Source of the DNA: a virus
Virus record (IMG/VR): IMGVR_UViG_3300029953_000081
Coordinates: 1-38,700 of that record
DNA length: 38,700 nucleotides
Reading direction: 5' to 3' (one strand)
The translations under genes were made by a program, and so were the position numbers. Within the stretch, counting starts at the first letter, position 1, and each line of letters begins with the position of its first letter. A model generated the notes under the pieces. That model did not search any database, was not told the DNA's origin, and was given only the letters and a program-made list of their open reading frames with translations. This document shows positions 15,163-24,738 of the stretch, in pieces.

Positions 15163-17855
15163 TACTGGCCTCCAAGCATATCAAGGATAGATTGTCCTTT
15201 TCCGGTCACCACAGACGGGGTTGCCGGACTTGTAGCTGATGGCGAGCGAACCATTTCAAGAATGGATTTGCCCTTCTCATTATGAGTAGGAATCGGCGCA
15301 TCGTCAAATCCAAGGGAGATTTGCTTGCCGTCATTTCCCATAACTGAACGACCAAAATGATCGTATAAATAAACTCTATTTTCTGACCCTCGGGTTACCC
15401 ATGAAGGAGACGATTTGACATCGTTAATATACTGCTGCCTGTTCGCGTAGGTATCAGGAACAAACTGAGCGGGAGATATCCTTGTTTCTATATTATCAAG
15501 CGTGACTTGTGCATTGTTAGAAATGGTGTCGAGTTTATCAATCGGAACCCTTGCGCCGCCATCTGGCAAATAGGCATACTTTGAAGTCATCGCCTTAATA
15601 GCTGTGGCAGCAGGATTGCCGTCTGACGGATCATAAAAATGTATCGCCATTGCCAGTTTTTGCACACTGCCGACTGTTCCGGAAACTTGTCCGGGGGAAG
15701 CCCCGCTTCGGGCAAGAGACTGTGTCAATTTTATAACGTCAGGGTTTTCGGATACAGCTGTATTCAATTCTTTCAAAGGCGCCGCGCCGCCCATAAGAAC
15801 TTCATCGCTCTTTCCTTTTGTTTCATCAGAACCGAGATACCTAGCGAACATTGTTCCATATTTGTCTGTAGTCGGATCGGCACCAAGTTGTTGCACAATC
15901 TGATAGGCTGGCGGAAGCCCTCCTTGTTGAACAAGAGATTTATAAACCGCAGGCCAATTGTTTCCATAATCATTCGCCATTTTCGATAGTTGAGTAGGCG
16001 CGGATTCGGGATCGGCGATGAGATTATTTGTTATTGAGGCAGCATAAGCCTTGGGTAGTACCGAACGATTGGCTTCCGGCACTTGTAAAGCTTCCTGTCG
16101 AGCAGCCACAGCGCTAACATAGTCGCTCATCTTCTGCGGGTTCTTCGTGTCCTGCGCAGCGTCCTGATACATGGCGTTTAATTTGCTGTCATTTCCGGTT
16201 ATAACTCCCGCAGGATCATCATTGAGTTTCTTATAATAATCCTGAGCGGCAGCTTGCATTTTGCTATGCAAATCGGACTGTTCACCGAAATTACCATTCA
16301 TCCGACCAGTCACATCGGAAACATAAGACGAAACGCTTTTGCCGTTTTTATCTGTGGTATTGTTTATCCAAGGTGTCGCGCTACCAATTGGCGCAACATT
16401 TCCCGCTCCTGAAAAATACCCAACAGCCACTCTCGCTGGATCGCCATTAAATTTTGTGGACAAATCGTCAATAATCCGGCGACCGACGGCTTCGTTGTCC
16501 TTTGGATTATTTATATCTTCTCCGGGCTTAGCGTATTGGGCAAAGGTTCCCGGCGTAATTTGCCATCCGCCAACCGAAACGCCATTCGCGGGAGCATTTG
16601 TCCTTCCTCCAGATTCCTGTTGATGGATAGAGTCGGCGATAGACATGCTCGTCGGAGCGAGTTTGTCTAACTCTGCTTGATTTTGCTGTGGAGTGCGAGT
16701 TGGCATGCCCCCCACAAATCCGGCGACTTGGTGCAGTTGAGTAACCTGATTCAGTATGTCCTGAACTTTGTCAGGGTCTTTCGGAAATGCTTTGTGCAAA
16801 GTTTCTGGATCATAGACACCTACAGGCGCTTTTCCCGCATAGGCGAGCGCAGCATCATTATCCAATGTTTTGCCAACATCATAACGAGCATTCGCGGAAC
16901 CGAATGATTGCTGAACATTATCAAGATGGTTTAAGTGAGCGGCAATATCATCTTGACTATAACCAGCGCGTTGCATCGAGCTTGTTACGGTTTCTTTATT
17001 ATAAGCGTCACCAGAGCTTGCAAGGCTGCTAGCATCCCAAAGTGTGCTTTGGGCTTGACGCTTAAATTCACCCTGCATTTCAGATGCAATACTCGCCCTG
17101 TGTGCCGCATCGAGGTATGGGACTGTGCTCCCGTCAGGTTTTGTGATGACGCCATTTTGCGCTTGTTGCCATAAGCTTTGCGCCGCATTTGGGTTGCTTT
17201 GCAGATTGGCTTTTATAGCCGCTCCAAAAGCTTCTCCATAATTATGAGAAACCATTTGATCGGCAACATTGGGATCAGAAACACCCATATGATGCGCCAG
17301 ATCAAGGGCGCTATTCTGAATACCCTGCAAATACGTTGCGCCAGTTGGGTTTGTCGCATTCATGGCGAACTGATTTATATTGGTGGCTATAGAAGCATTG
17401 ATCGACGTTGTCTGCGCGACCTCAGCCTGCTCCCCGACATGGGAACCAGCCCTGAATATAGCTCCACTCACAAGTCCGGCAGAATCTTTTTGATATAGTT
17501 CATTGGCATTAACAGAAAGACCGCTGCTGTTATTCTTAACAATATTGTTTATTTCATCCTGAAATGGTTTAAGGCCAGCAACTGCGTCGTTACCTTTGAG
17601 TTGCCTAAATCTCATTTCAGCGTCAGACATGTCCTGCGCGGTTTTTGTCGTTGCGTCTCGCGCTGTGGATTCGGAATATATGTTGGCGAATTTATCTGCG
17701 AGTTTATTTGTTTGTGCGGCAACGTCCCCAAGAGCTAGGCCAATCCCCGCGCCAAAGGCGTTCGGGCTAGCCTGTGGAACATCCCCATAAGTTGCGCCAG
17801 AACCGCCAGATGAAGGCTCAACCGTAGGGTTGCTATTGTAAGGCACATTAGCCAT
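15162..17855 (-). CDS. Internal virion protein with lytic transglycosylase domain
   Basis: 897 residues. The SLT-type domain lies around residues 400-500: catalytic Glu in ADSIHQQESGGRTNAPANGV, then SVGGWQITPGTFAQYAKPG and RVAVGYFSGAGNV, the standard E, GxxQ and AYNxG-like blocks. It would cut peptidoglycan locally as DNA enters. Long Ala/Gln-rich helices flank it. In T7 this activity sits at the N-terminus of gp16, while here it is central in the first of three large core proteins. It is coupled by TAATG on both sides. Confidence 0.85.
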   Translation of the reverse strand: MANVPYNSNPTVEPSSGGSGATYGDVPQASPNAFGAGIGLALGDVAAQTNKLADKFANIYSESTARDATTKTAQDMSDAEMRFRQLKGNDAVAGLKPFQDEINNIVKNNSSGLSVNANELYQKDSAGLVSGAIFRAGSHVGEQAEVAQTTSINASIATNINQFAMNATNPTGATYLQGIQNSALDLAHHMGVSDPNVADQMVSHNYGEAFGAAIKANLQSNPNAAQSLWQQAQNGVITKPDGSTVPYLDAAHRASIASEMQGEFKRQAQSTLWDASSLASSGDAYNKETVTSSMQRAGYSQDDIAAHLNHLDNVQQSFGSANARYDVGKTLDNDAALAYAGKAPVGVYDPETLHKAFPKDPDKVQDILNQVTQLHQVAGFVGGMPTRTPQQNQAELDKLAPTSMSIADSIHQQESGGRTNAPANGVSVGGWQITPGTFAQYAKPGEDINNPKDNEAVGRRIIDDLSTKFNGDPARVAVGYFSGAGNVAPIGSATPWINNTTDKNGKSVSSYVSDVTGRMNGNFGEQSDLHSKMQAAAQDYYKKLNDDPAGVITGNDSKLNAMYQDAAQDTKNPQKMSDYVSAVAARQEALQVPEANRSVLPKAYAASITNNLIADPESAPTQLSKMANDYGNNWPAVYKSLVQQGGLPPAYQIVQQLGADPTTDKYGTMFARYLGSDETKGKSDEVLMGGAAPLKELNTAVSENPDVIKLTQSLARSGASPGQVSGTVGSVQKLAMAIHFYDPSDGNPAATAIKAMTSKYAYLPDGGARVPIDKLDTISNNAQVTLDNIETRISPAQFVPDTYANRQQYINDVKSSPSWVTRGSENRVYLYDHFGRSVMGNDGKQISLGFDDAPIPTHNEKGKSILEMVRSPSATSPATPSVVTGKGQSILDMLGGQ

Positions 17856-18475
17856 TAGCCGTTCCCCGACATGCCGCCAGCACCAACAGCATTGCTATCC
17901 GAAATATTGACCGAATTACTCGTGTCAATGCCGCTAGAATTACCTATGACCTTCGCATAATTCAGCGAAGCATTCCCAACCCCGCTTAGTAAACCAGCTC
18001 CTGCGCTGAAATCTCCCGCCGTCTGGTCATTCTCTCCGCTCGCCGTATCCGCGCCCGACTGATTTTCAAAGTTCGTTGATTGTGTCTGATAGCCATAAGC
18101 CGTCCTTGCGGCATTAGAACGAATTGTTTGCGCATCCAATGCCCCCAATTCGCCTTGAGACGTTCTTACCGCCGTTGCCGTCGGGCTGTTGATGTCAACG
18201 CCCGATGATCCCTGCGCGGCTTCTATCGCTCCAACCTGCGAACGTGTTTTCTGTTCTTGTATCGCGGCCTGTTGTTCGCCAGATTCAGAGGCGAAGTTGG
18301 CATTCTGCGTGGCTATCTTTGCGTTGCCTGCGGCGACTTGCGCTTGATAATCGGCAGAGGCTTTTTGGGCTGATGCGTTTTGCAACGCGCCCATTACGCT
18401 AACGCCAGTTCCAGCGGCGGAAAGCGCTAGCCCTGTTGCCGCGATTGCTGTCGTTGCGGTTATACTGCCTGCCAT
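17855..18475 (-). CDS. Internal virion protein, T7 gp14-like
   Basis: 206 residues with a hydrophobic N-terminus (ATTAIAATGLALSAAGTGVS) followed by an Ala/Gln-rich helical region (QKASADYQAQVAAGNAKIAT) and a conserved GSSGVDINSPTATAV motif, a pattern I know from many podovirus core proteins between the tail tube and the large ejection proteins. It likely sits in the portal-proximal core and is ejected to the outer membrane. It is two bases from the cupin-like gene and coupled to the transglycosylase gene. Confidence 0.78.
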   Translation of the reverse strand: MAGSITATTAIAATGLALSAAGTGVSVMGALQNASAQKASADYQAQVAAGNAKIATQNANFASESGEQQAAIQEQKTRSQVGAIEAAQGSSGVDINSPTATAVRTSQGELGALDAQTIRSNAARTAYGYQTQSTNFENQSGADTASGENDQTAGDFSAGAGLLSGVGNASLNYAKVIGNSSGIDTSNSVNISDSNAVGAGGMSGNG

Positions 18476-18476
18476 T

Positions 18477-18938
18477 CTATTCCCCCGTCATAACGACATG
18501 ATTAACGGCATCAATGCGGCGCGATGACAGCATGGCGAACTCGTCCGTAAACTCCTCTTCCGCTTCACTCACGCTTTTGACACCTGTCTTAAAAATCATC
18601 GTCAAATAAGTGTCCGTTCTTGCGATAAAAGCCTGTTTACGTCCTGCGCTAGCAGCAAAAACATGATATCCGCTGAGTTCAACAACTTCTTCCCCCAGAT
18701 AAACCGTAAAATCACCGCTCGCGATAAGAACGGTCGCCACCTTGATTAAAGCTCCCACAAGGCGAACTCCCGCAGGGATCATGATGGTTCGCGCATAAAC
18801 TCCAGCGTGGAAAATATGGGTGGTGGGGATATCCCTTTGTGGCTTTTGCAGTTCATGAGCCTGCAATTGCATGACGTTATCAATCGCCATTTCGCTCATG
18901 GCGGGGATGCGATCATTGGCGACGACAATATTATGCAT
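18477..18938 (-). CDS. Cupin-like beta-barrel protein
   Basis: 153 residues from ATG 18938, which overlaps the end of the GNAT gene and has AAGG eight bases upstream; the longer frame to 19028 only extends through that gene. The core (THIFHAGVYARTIMIPAGVR, IKVATVLIASGDFTVYLGEE) has the alternating strands and Gly turns of a cupin barrel with one histidine motif (HIFHAGVYAR). Metal ligands are incomplete, so catalysis is uncertain. Similar small cupin-like proteins occur among podovirus tail genes. Role unknown, possibly structural. Confidence 0.65.
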   Translation of the reverse strand: MHNIVVANDRIPAMSEMAIDNVMQLQAHELQKPQRDIPTTHIFHAGVYARTIMIPAGVRLVGALIKVATVLIASGDFTVYLGEEVVELSGYHVFAASAGRKQAFIARTDTYLTMIFKTGVKSVSEAEEEFTDEFAMLSSRRIDAVNHVVMTGE

Positions 18939-19395
18939 CGCACAACCTTTTAAAAAAGGTTCGGTTCGATTCCTTGTAACCCTTGCTGGATTCAAGGCAC
19001 TTCGCCAGAGTTCCCCCACATGGGGCACTAATAAAGATCGCAGGAGAACCCTTCCTCTGGGCGTACATTTCCGCCTCGCGACGCAAAAAAGTTCCCGCGC
19101 CGGTTTTTCTATACTCCTTCAAAACAAAAAAGCTTTCCGTCAGGGCAATGCATATTCCATAATGCGGGTTTTCCGATATCAGCACATTGACAAACCCAAT
19201 CACTTTATCATCGTCATAAGCGGCAATAGGCTGCAAAATGCCAGCTAACTCAAGCTTGCGGTATGTTTCGATCTGAGCCGAAGGGCGAGGAAGTCCTTCA
19301 AGGACTAATTCATCGGCATATTTCTCAAGCAATGCAGTAAAATCTTTGTCTGCAACCAGATCATCAACCTTGGATAGTTTAACTGAAACTGTCAC
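18931..19395 (-). CDS. GNAT-family acetyltransferase
   Basis: 154 residues with the GNAT layout: VIGFVNVLISENPHYGICIA as central strands, FFVLKEYRKTGAGTFLRREA as the acetyl-CoA binding motif (R/Q-x2-G-x-G/A variant KTGAGT), and a C-terminal strand pair (SPAIFISAPCGGTLAKCLES). It could acetylate a host or phage protein or small molecule; the substrate is unknown. It overlaps the gp13-like gene by ATGA and precedes the cupin-like gene, within the virion gene series. Confidence 0.8.
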   Translation of the reverse strand: MTVSVKLSKVDDLVADKDFTALLEKYADELVLEGLPRPSAQIETYRKLELAGILQPIAAYDDDKVIGFVNVLISENPHYGICIALTESFFVLKEYRKTGAGTFLRREAEMYAQRKGSPAIFISAPCGGTLAKCLESSKGYKESNRTFFKRLCDA

Positions 19396-19853
19396 GCGGC
19401 CTCCATTTCAAGCCGCACAAGTAATGCGCCGCCTTTGCCATGTGGTACAAACTCACGTTCCTTAAATCCGATAATTCGCATCATCTTGAGTGACTTTGTG
19501 TAAGCAGCGTCGCAATAGGTTTGCAACATCTTGTATGACTTTAACATTTCCTTCAGTTCACGTCTATAAAACGTGGCGAATACAAGCGGATATTCGTCAA
19601 CAACATTCGATGTCATAAGCCAAGGATTGCCCGTAAAGCCAAGCAACGAACCGTTGATGCCCCATATCGCAACAATCCTATCGCCGATGAACCCTGAGCG
19701 GCACATTTGAGAACTTTTATAACTACGCCAGATGCTTTTGAAAGGCGTCATATTCCATTTCTCTATCTCGCGCAGATCGTCGTCGCGCAAGTCTAAAACC
19801 AGCATCCGAATATGTTCAACCGTCGTTGGGATAATGGTTATTTCTTTGGTCAT
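19392..19853 (-). CDS. gp13-like protein with GNAT-type fold (DUF2833 type)
   Basis: 153 residues beginning MTKEITIIPTTVEHIRMLVL, with LRDDDLREIE, a strand set RIVAIWGINGSLLG and NPWLMTSN, and C-terminal MMRIIGFKEREFVPHGKGGA. This is the pattern of T7 gp13, a virion-assembly protein with an acetyltransferase-like fold. The acetyl-CoA motif is weak, so it may be enzymatically inactive. In T7 it also lies directly between tail tube and core genes, which fits. It is coupled by ATGA to both neighbours. Confidence 0.75.
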   Translation of the reverse strand: MTKEITIIPTTVEHIRMLVLDLRDDDLREIEKWNMTPFKSIWRSYKSSQMCRSGFIGDRIVAIWGINGSLLGFTGNPWLMTSNVVDEYPLVFATFYRRELKEMLKSYKMLQTYCDAAYTKSLKMMRIIGFKEREFVPHGKGGALLVRLEMEAA

Positions 19854-20629
19854 CCGACACCAGCAGACTGCCGTTCAAATATCTTCTTAAAAACATCAAA
19901 AAGATAATCCTGACCATAATTACATAGTGCGCGGTTGATTGACCATAAAATTAAACGACAATTTTCGATAGTGTATCCCCCCTTGGGATCAATCCGATCA
20001 ACAGACGGAGAATTAGGAGTTTTTTTGCCAACCATGTCAAATGGGATGCCAGAAAGTTCGCATGCTCCTATTTGGAATCTAAGTCGGAACCATTCATGCG
20101 TAAGATTAAATGCTATATTTTTATTTTTTGCTGACATTTTTGTTGATGTTATCATTACGTTCTCTCTTTTATTGAGCCTAAGGTTCCGTCTCGATAAGAC
20201 AACTCTTTCTGGATTTTTCTTCACCCATTCCCGTGTCTTAAGGCACATTAATTCCCTATTTTTTTTGTAGTACTCTTTTGTATATTTCTTAACTTTTTCA
20301 GTATTATTAGCATAATATCTCTTGTATCTTTCGCGGTATGCTTCTCTATTATTTGTCCAATCAGTAAGTTTGTATTGCTTAACTTTATCGGGATTACGTT
20401 TTTTCCATTCCCTTGATGTTTGTAAGTGACGTTCACGATTGTACTTTTCCCAGTTCCTTTTATTCGCCTTCTTCTTTTCTCTGCGAACATCATCGGGATC
20501 TTTCATGCAATCTCTGCTGCAATAAACAGACTTTTGTTCTGGGCGTATTTGGCAAGCAGGTTTTGAAAAAATTTTCTTGCACCTGCAACACTCAAGATTA
20601 ACTTTAATTCCAGCATACTTTTTAGGCAT
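19850..20629 (-). CDS. Free-standing HNH homing endonuclease
   Basis: 259 residues from ATG 20629, chosen because GGAGAGG lies just upstream; an earlier ATG at 20689 has a weaker AGGA. The N-terminus has a zinc finger (CCRCKKIF and VYCSRDC), the middle is strongly Lys/Arg/Tyr-rich with repeats of the type REYYKKNxEKVKxY, and the C-terminus has the HNH core SVDRIDPKGGYTIENCRLIL. Such enzymes cut DNA lacking them and spread by repair. It interrupts the otherwise conserved order gp12-gp13 of T7-like phages and is AT-rich compared with neighbours, both signs of recent arrival. Confidence 0.88.
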   Translation of the reverse strand: MPKKYAGIKVNLECCRCKKIFSKPACQIRPEQKSVYCSRDCMKDPDDVRREKKKANKRNWEKYNRERHLQTSREWKKRNPDKVKQYKLTDWTNNREAYRERYKRYYANNTEKVKKYTKEYYKKNRELMCLKTREWVKKNPERVVLSRRNLRLNKRENVMITSTKMSAKNKNIAFNLTHEWFRLRFQIGACELSGIPFDMVGKKTPNSPSVDRIDPKGGYTIENCRLILWSINRALCNYGQDYLFDVFKKIFERQSAGVG

Positions 20630-20696
20630 GACCTCTCCGTACGTTGTTTGAACGTAAGAAGTATCAGACATTTGTTTAGAATACAACATCTCTATC

Positions 20697-23618
20697 CTAC
20701 CCCGAAGAATCACCAGAATTGTAGTAAATTACAACTGCATTGAGGTTCATCGGCAATGGATAAGACTGCTGCACGGCGACTTGTCCGTTGGTGTACCAAC
20801 CGCCGGCCACTGGTAGATAGAAATCTCCAGTCTCAAGAGGAATCGGTTGCCCTGCAAATATCGTTGAGTTGCGCATTTTGAGTTCGGTCATATTTGACCA
20901 TGCCGGACTCCCGCCGCCTGGAGTGGTGGACTGGTCGGGCTGGTTGGTTCCCACGCTAATCCCGCGAGTGTTTTCAACACGAACAGCAACCGCGTTAATG
21001 CTCTTGCGCTTTGTTTGAGGGGTCGATTGTCCCGGAGGATCAAGATATGTATTTTGAACCTGCGGTAAGAATGGAAGTCCTATCGTTATTGACGATGCTG
21101 GCTGCGGCAACGTAATGCCGACAGTCCCATTGCTAAATGCAACAACAGTCTGATTATCAACCACCCCGCCATCGGCCAAAATAGCCACTTCCATCCCAAT
21201 TAAGTGGTTTAATCCCGTTACAACCTGTGTCGGAGTCGTGATTGTCCAATTTCCTGCTGTTTGCGGAATGGGGGTGTTATTCGGATCATTCGGCACTGTG
21301 GCCGTAATTGGCTGATTATCTCTTACAACGGCGGTTAAATCTGTAGTGGACACATAGGCGGTTACATCCATGATGCCACCGCCAACTCTTACCACGTCAC
21401 CAACGTTCGCGCTTGTGAACACAGCGCTGCTTGCGGTTAGCGTAATTGTCCCCGTCGTTCCTGAAGGCGTTAGCGTGGCATTTGGTGCAGGCTGGGGATA
21501 AGATAGACCTGCATCGACACAGAAACTGTCTTCAACGGTTTCCCATAGACGATTGTCAAACCTTTCCGAATAATAATACCACCCACCATTGATAAAACGC
21601 TTCACGATCCAGTAAACGGCATTTACGGGCGGTTCCGTTACTGAGGAAACGCCTACAAAAATACCGTTGGTATCATGCCGCGCCCATCCCTGAACTTCCT
21701 GTTCTTTGATGAAAGTAAGAGATAGAGCTGTTCCGTCATTGCGAACTGCCCATATTAAATAATATGGGTTTTGGGCATATGCCCATTGTGTAATCTGGTA
21801 ATTTTCAAACAGATGGGATGAAAGAACGGTCACGTCCGCGCTTGTGCAGCGTTGAGTGAAGTAATTATATGATAGATCCCTGACAACGCTACCAAGGGAT
21901 TGCACATACATAATTTCACTGTTGAGCGGTATAGGAGGAACGGTCGATGAAATGCCGTTGTACTCTTGCGGAGTCGCTTGCTGGCTCGTCGGCGTGAACG
22001 GCGTTCCAACGCCGCCACCGCCACTCAACAACCATGTTCCGCCACCCGTAAAGACAACCGCCGCGCTCAGCATTGGCTGAATAAACTGAATGCCGTTGAT
22101 CTGTTGCGCCCAAGGGTTGCCGATAATCGCATCGCCATCCGTTATCGGAATGGAAGAATCCATATTCAGGTATTTGCCCGGCTGACTCATAAAATAATCG
22201 TCAGGAGCATTCAGTGTATTGGCCTGAACCGCGCGTTGAAAAAGGTACGAAGGCACCGCAGGATAAGTTCCTGTCTGAGCGCCGAAAGTCAGGGTTGCCG
22301 TGGCTCCAGAACCAGAGCCGGAGTCTGTTATGGTAATTGTATCTGTATTCGCGAAATTTTTACCATTATTGTCGATCAAAAAGCCGACAAACACGCCATT
22401 AAGAACAATCGGCGCACCAGAAAACTCGGTGCCAGTCGAAGTGTTGATGGTATAACCAATCGTAGCCTGCGTATAACTTCCACCGCCTGCAGTCGGCATG
22501 ACGCCGATAATTTGACCGCGAGCGAACGGGTCTTGATGTTTAGGTGGAACTTGGGTGAAGTCAGCCGTGATATTGGTGTCTACAAAGCTTGTCCCAAAAG
22601 CTTCTCCGACATAACCGTAGTTGATGCCGATAGGAACGGGGACATTAAACGATGGTGTGGCTTTATAGACGTTGTAATATATCGCCCCCGTGACCGCATT
22701 CCATGTGGTAGTATTTGATCCGGCATTAACGGATATATCGTTATTTAAAAGGGAATTGGCGTTTGACGGAACGCTTTCGTTGCCGTTAGAATCGACAGCC
22801 GTAACAACATAACTGTAATAAGTACTGGGTATCGTGGACGAAGCGACATACCCAGTGCAGCCCGTCGGGGCTGCAATAGGCGACTCATAGGTTATCGCCG
22901 TGAGCGTATAGCTGGCTGCCCCTGTTCTCACCAGATTATAAGAAGGATATTCTACAGGGGACAGACCCGTTAAAGTGTTCGGGTTAACGCAATCAAGCGT
23001 CATCGTGTCGGCGGACTGGACAAATTTTAAATACGGGAGATCAACCGCCGCATAGGGCGTCACCAGCGTATAAATCCGCGCAAATGTTCCTCCAGAAGTG
23101 TAGGTTCCCCAATTTATGGTATTGACGACATTCCCGAACAAATCCGTCAGAGTGAACGTGTTGGTTGTCGCATTTTGGACAATCCATGTCAGGCCGTTCA
23201 ATGCCGGTATGCCGCCTATCTTTTGCCCAAAAACCCAATCATTATTACTAAAACCATGAGATGTGATGGTGATGACGGCTGGATTAGCTGTGGTTATGGC
23301 GGAAACGTTTTTCGCAGCTTCCAGTACATACGCGCCGTTTGATTTGACGCGCATATAATTATCGCCAAACTCAAGCTCGAAACCCTGCTGGTTGTTAAAC
23401 TGAAACGTAATGTCTTTCGGCGGTGCTGCTGACCCTGGTTGTTTGCACATGCCAACATAGGCAAGCCCAGCGCGGGAATAAGCCCCACCGCGATAACCGA
23501 CAAAGGCATTCCTAAAAGTCGTAGCGCCGATATGATCTTTGGCAAGATCGGTACGCCCAAAGACAGAAGGAGAAAGTTCACCGGCAATGAAAGAATTTTG
23601 TATGACCTGAAAACTCAT
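20697..23618 (-). CDS. Tail tubular protein B, T7 gp12-like
   Basis: 973 residues from ATG 23618 in an ATGA overlap with the tube A gene. The N-terminus SFQVIQNSFIAGELSPSVFG and RTDLAKDHIGATTFRNAFVG, then YRGGAYSRAGLAYVG, is the signature of this nozzle family. The C-terminal half has FLPQVQNTYLDPPGQSTPQT and KRKSINAVAVRVENTRGIS, also typical. The middle (FARGQIIGVMPTAGGGSY onward) is a beta-rich insertion. It forms the tail nozzle and anchors the fibres. Length is somewhat above T7 gp12 (794 residues), accounted for by repeated Thr/Asn/Gly-rich strands around residues 180-360. Confidence 0.9.
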   Translation of the reverse strand: MSFQVIQNSFIAGELSPSVFGRTDLAKDHIGATTFRNAFVGYRGGAYSRAGLAYVGMCKQPGSAAPPKDITFQFNNQQGFELEFGDNYMRVKSNGAYVLEAAKNVSAITTANPAVITITSHGFSNNDWVFGQKIGGIPALNGLTWIVQNATTNTFTLTDLFGNVVNTINWGTYTSGGTFARIYTLVTPYAAVDLPYLKFVQSADTMTLDCVNPNTLTGLSPVEYPSYNLVRTGAASYTLTAITYESPIAAPTGCTGYVASSTIPSTYYSYVVTAVDSNGNESVPSNANSLLNNDISVNAGSNTTTWNAVTGAIYYNVYKATPSFNVPVPIGINYGYVGEAFGTSFVDTNITADFTQVPPKHQDPFARGQIIGVMPTAGGGSYTQATIGYTINTSTGTEFSGAPIVLNGVFVGFLIDNNGKNFANTDTITITDSGSGSGATATLTFGAQTGTYPAVPSYLFQRAVQANTLNAPDDYFMSQPGKYLNMDSSIPITDGDAIIGNPWAQQINGIQFIQPMLSAAVVFTGGGTWLLSGGGGVGTPFTPTSQQATPQEYNGISSTVPPIPLNSEIMYVQSLGSVVRDLSYNYFTQRCTSADVTVLSSHLFENYQITQWAYAQNPYYLIWAVRNDGTALSLTFIKEQEVQGWARHDTNGIFVGVSSVTEPPVNAVYWIVKRFINGGWYYYSERFDNRLWETVEDSFCVDAGLSYPQPAPNATLTPSGTTGTITLTASSAVFTSANVGDVVRVGGGIMDVTAYVSTTDLTAVVRDNQPITATVPNDPNNTPIPQTAGNWTITTPTQVVTGLNHLIGMEVAILADGGVVDNQTVVAFSNGTVGITLPQPASSITIGLPFLPQVQNTYLDPPGQSTPQTKRKSINAVAVRVENTRGISVGTNQPDQSTTPGGGSPAWSNMTELKMRNSTIFAGQPIPLETGDFYLPVAGGWYTNGQVAVQQSYPLPMNLNAVVIYYNSGDSSG

Positions 23619-24385
23619 GCAGGCCACGCCATATTTTCATATGAACATCCGTAACCATAACCAGTTCCATCAAGCCACTGACCGCATCCACGCGCTGTGA
23701 TCCAACTAGCCTCCCTGTTCTGAGACACGACTCCTTCATTACCGTCAGCAGTACGGGCTTGGGCAATGATCGCATCGGCGATTTGAATCTGCTTATTCAG
23801 CAATCCCATATTCAAATTTAGAGGCGGTATCAGAAACGCAGCCAAAGACGCGACGTAAGCGGCCTGAAACTGGGAGTCCCAGAAATCAGGATTTGGATTG
23901 TTTTGCGTATAAACTATCTGCGCCAATGAAAGATTGGTCAGAATAATTTTTGTCAAACTTCCGGAAACAATATCCGCGCCAACGACAAACGGTATTTCTT
24001 GCCGTGGCCTTAAGGTTGGTGCAAGGGAGCTTGGCGTCGGAAATATAGGAACGGAGCCGACTTGAGGCAAAAACGTCGGCTGCAAATAACGCACAAACAG
24101 GCAATCCGTTGGCAATAAATACTCATACAGCCACGGTTGTGGAGGAATTGGCAAAATGGTGCCGGTCTGATTTTCAGGCGTTCCTTGAGCGGCCTTAAGC
24201 AGTGTAAGGGGGGCTTGAAAGCGAAGACAGTTCCAATGAGCAGCCCTACCAAGCTGTTCAAACGTCGGCTGAAATAGGAGATTGCAATATATGGCGGATT
24301 GCGAGCTTTCAGTAAAGCTTGTGATCTGCTCACGAGCACCGGCTTGTCCAAGTGCGCGATTTGAAATATCTATCTGATTTGGCAT
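23615..24385 (-). CDS. Tail tubular protein A, T7 gp11-like
   Basis: 256 residues from ATG 24385 (AGGCG seven bases upstream; the frame extends to a TTG at 24406). The sequence QIDISNRALGQAGAREQIT, then FEQLGRAAHWNCLRFQAPLT and WLYEYLLPTDCLFVRYLQP is typical of the gatekeeper that joins portal and nozzle. WDSQFQAAYVASLAAFLIPP and the helical C-terminus fit as well. It is coupled by ATGA to tail tube B. Length is close to family norm (about 200 in T7, longer in relatives). Confidence 0.9.
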   Translation of the reverse strand: MPNQIDISNRALGQAGAREQITSFTESSQSAIYCNLLFQPTFEQLGRAAHWNCLRFQAPLTLLKAAQGTPENQTGTILPIPPQPWLYEYLLPTDCLFVRYLQPTFLPQVGSVPIFPTPSSLAPTLRPRQEIPFVVGADIVSGSLTKIILTNLSLAQIVYTQNNPNPDFWDSQFQAAYVASLAAFLIPPLNLNMGLLNKQIQIADAIIAQARTADGNEGVVSQNREASWITARGCGQWLDGTGYGYGCSYENMAWPA

Positions 24386-24419
24386 TCTAACGCCTATCTG
24401 GCGCAAACACGCCTAAATC

Positions 24420-24737
24420 TTATTCTTCGCCGTCATCTTCTGTCTCAGAACTCTCGTCCTCGGCGCAAACGTGGGTCAGGCACCAATCGACACGATCAAT
24501 CTCGTCCGAACCGGGCTTCATGTGAACGCCGGTAACCTTGGCAAAGGAATGAATGTGCAGATAATCACCCACATGCACATCGCTATCCAGATCAAGCTTA
24601 TCGAGGGATTCTTTATTGAACGACCCGCAAAGACCATAATCATAATCAGGCAAATCGGATACAGAAGGTGAAACCAAACCCATAGGATCTGGTTCTTTTT
24701 CCGTTTTCATATCTGTCATTGATGGAAAAGAACGCAT
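24420..24737 (-). CDS. Capsid staple-like small structural protein
   Basis: About 105 residues from ATG 24737, one base after the stop of the preceding gene; ATG 24719 is an alternative and neither has a strong ribosome binding site. The pattern YDYGLCGSFNKESLDKLDLD, then VHVGDYLHIHSFAKVTGVH, RVDWCLTHVCAEDE and an acidic tail corresponds to a short head-associated family known to me as capsid staple-like. It likely binds the capsid lattice. Confidence in the structural role is moderate because the name rests on motif memory. Confidence 0.68.
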   Translation of the reverse strand: MRSFPSMTDMKTEKEPDPMGLVSPSVSDLPDYDYGLCGSFNKESLDKLDLDSDVHVGDYLHIHSFAKVTGVHMKPGSDEIDRVDWCLTHVCAEDESSETEDDGEE

Positions 24738-24738
24738 T

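Noticed and set aside
21966-22718. Long plus-strand frame opposite tail tubular protein B
   Set aside because: Arg/Cys-rich, no motif, no good ribosome binding site and wholly antisense to a well-supported gene; it is a shadow frame.
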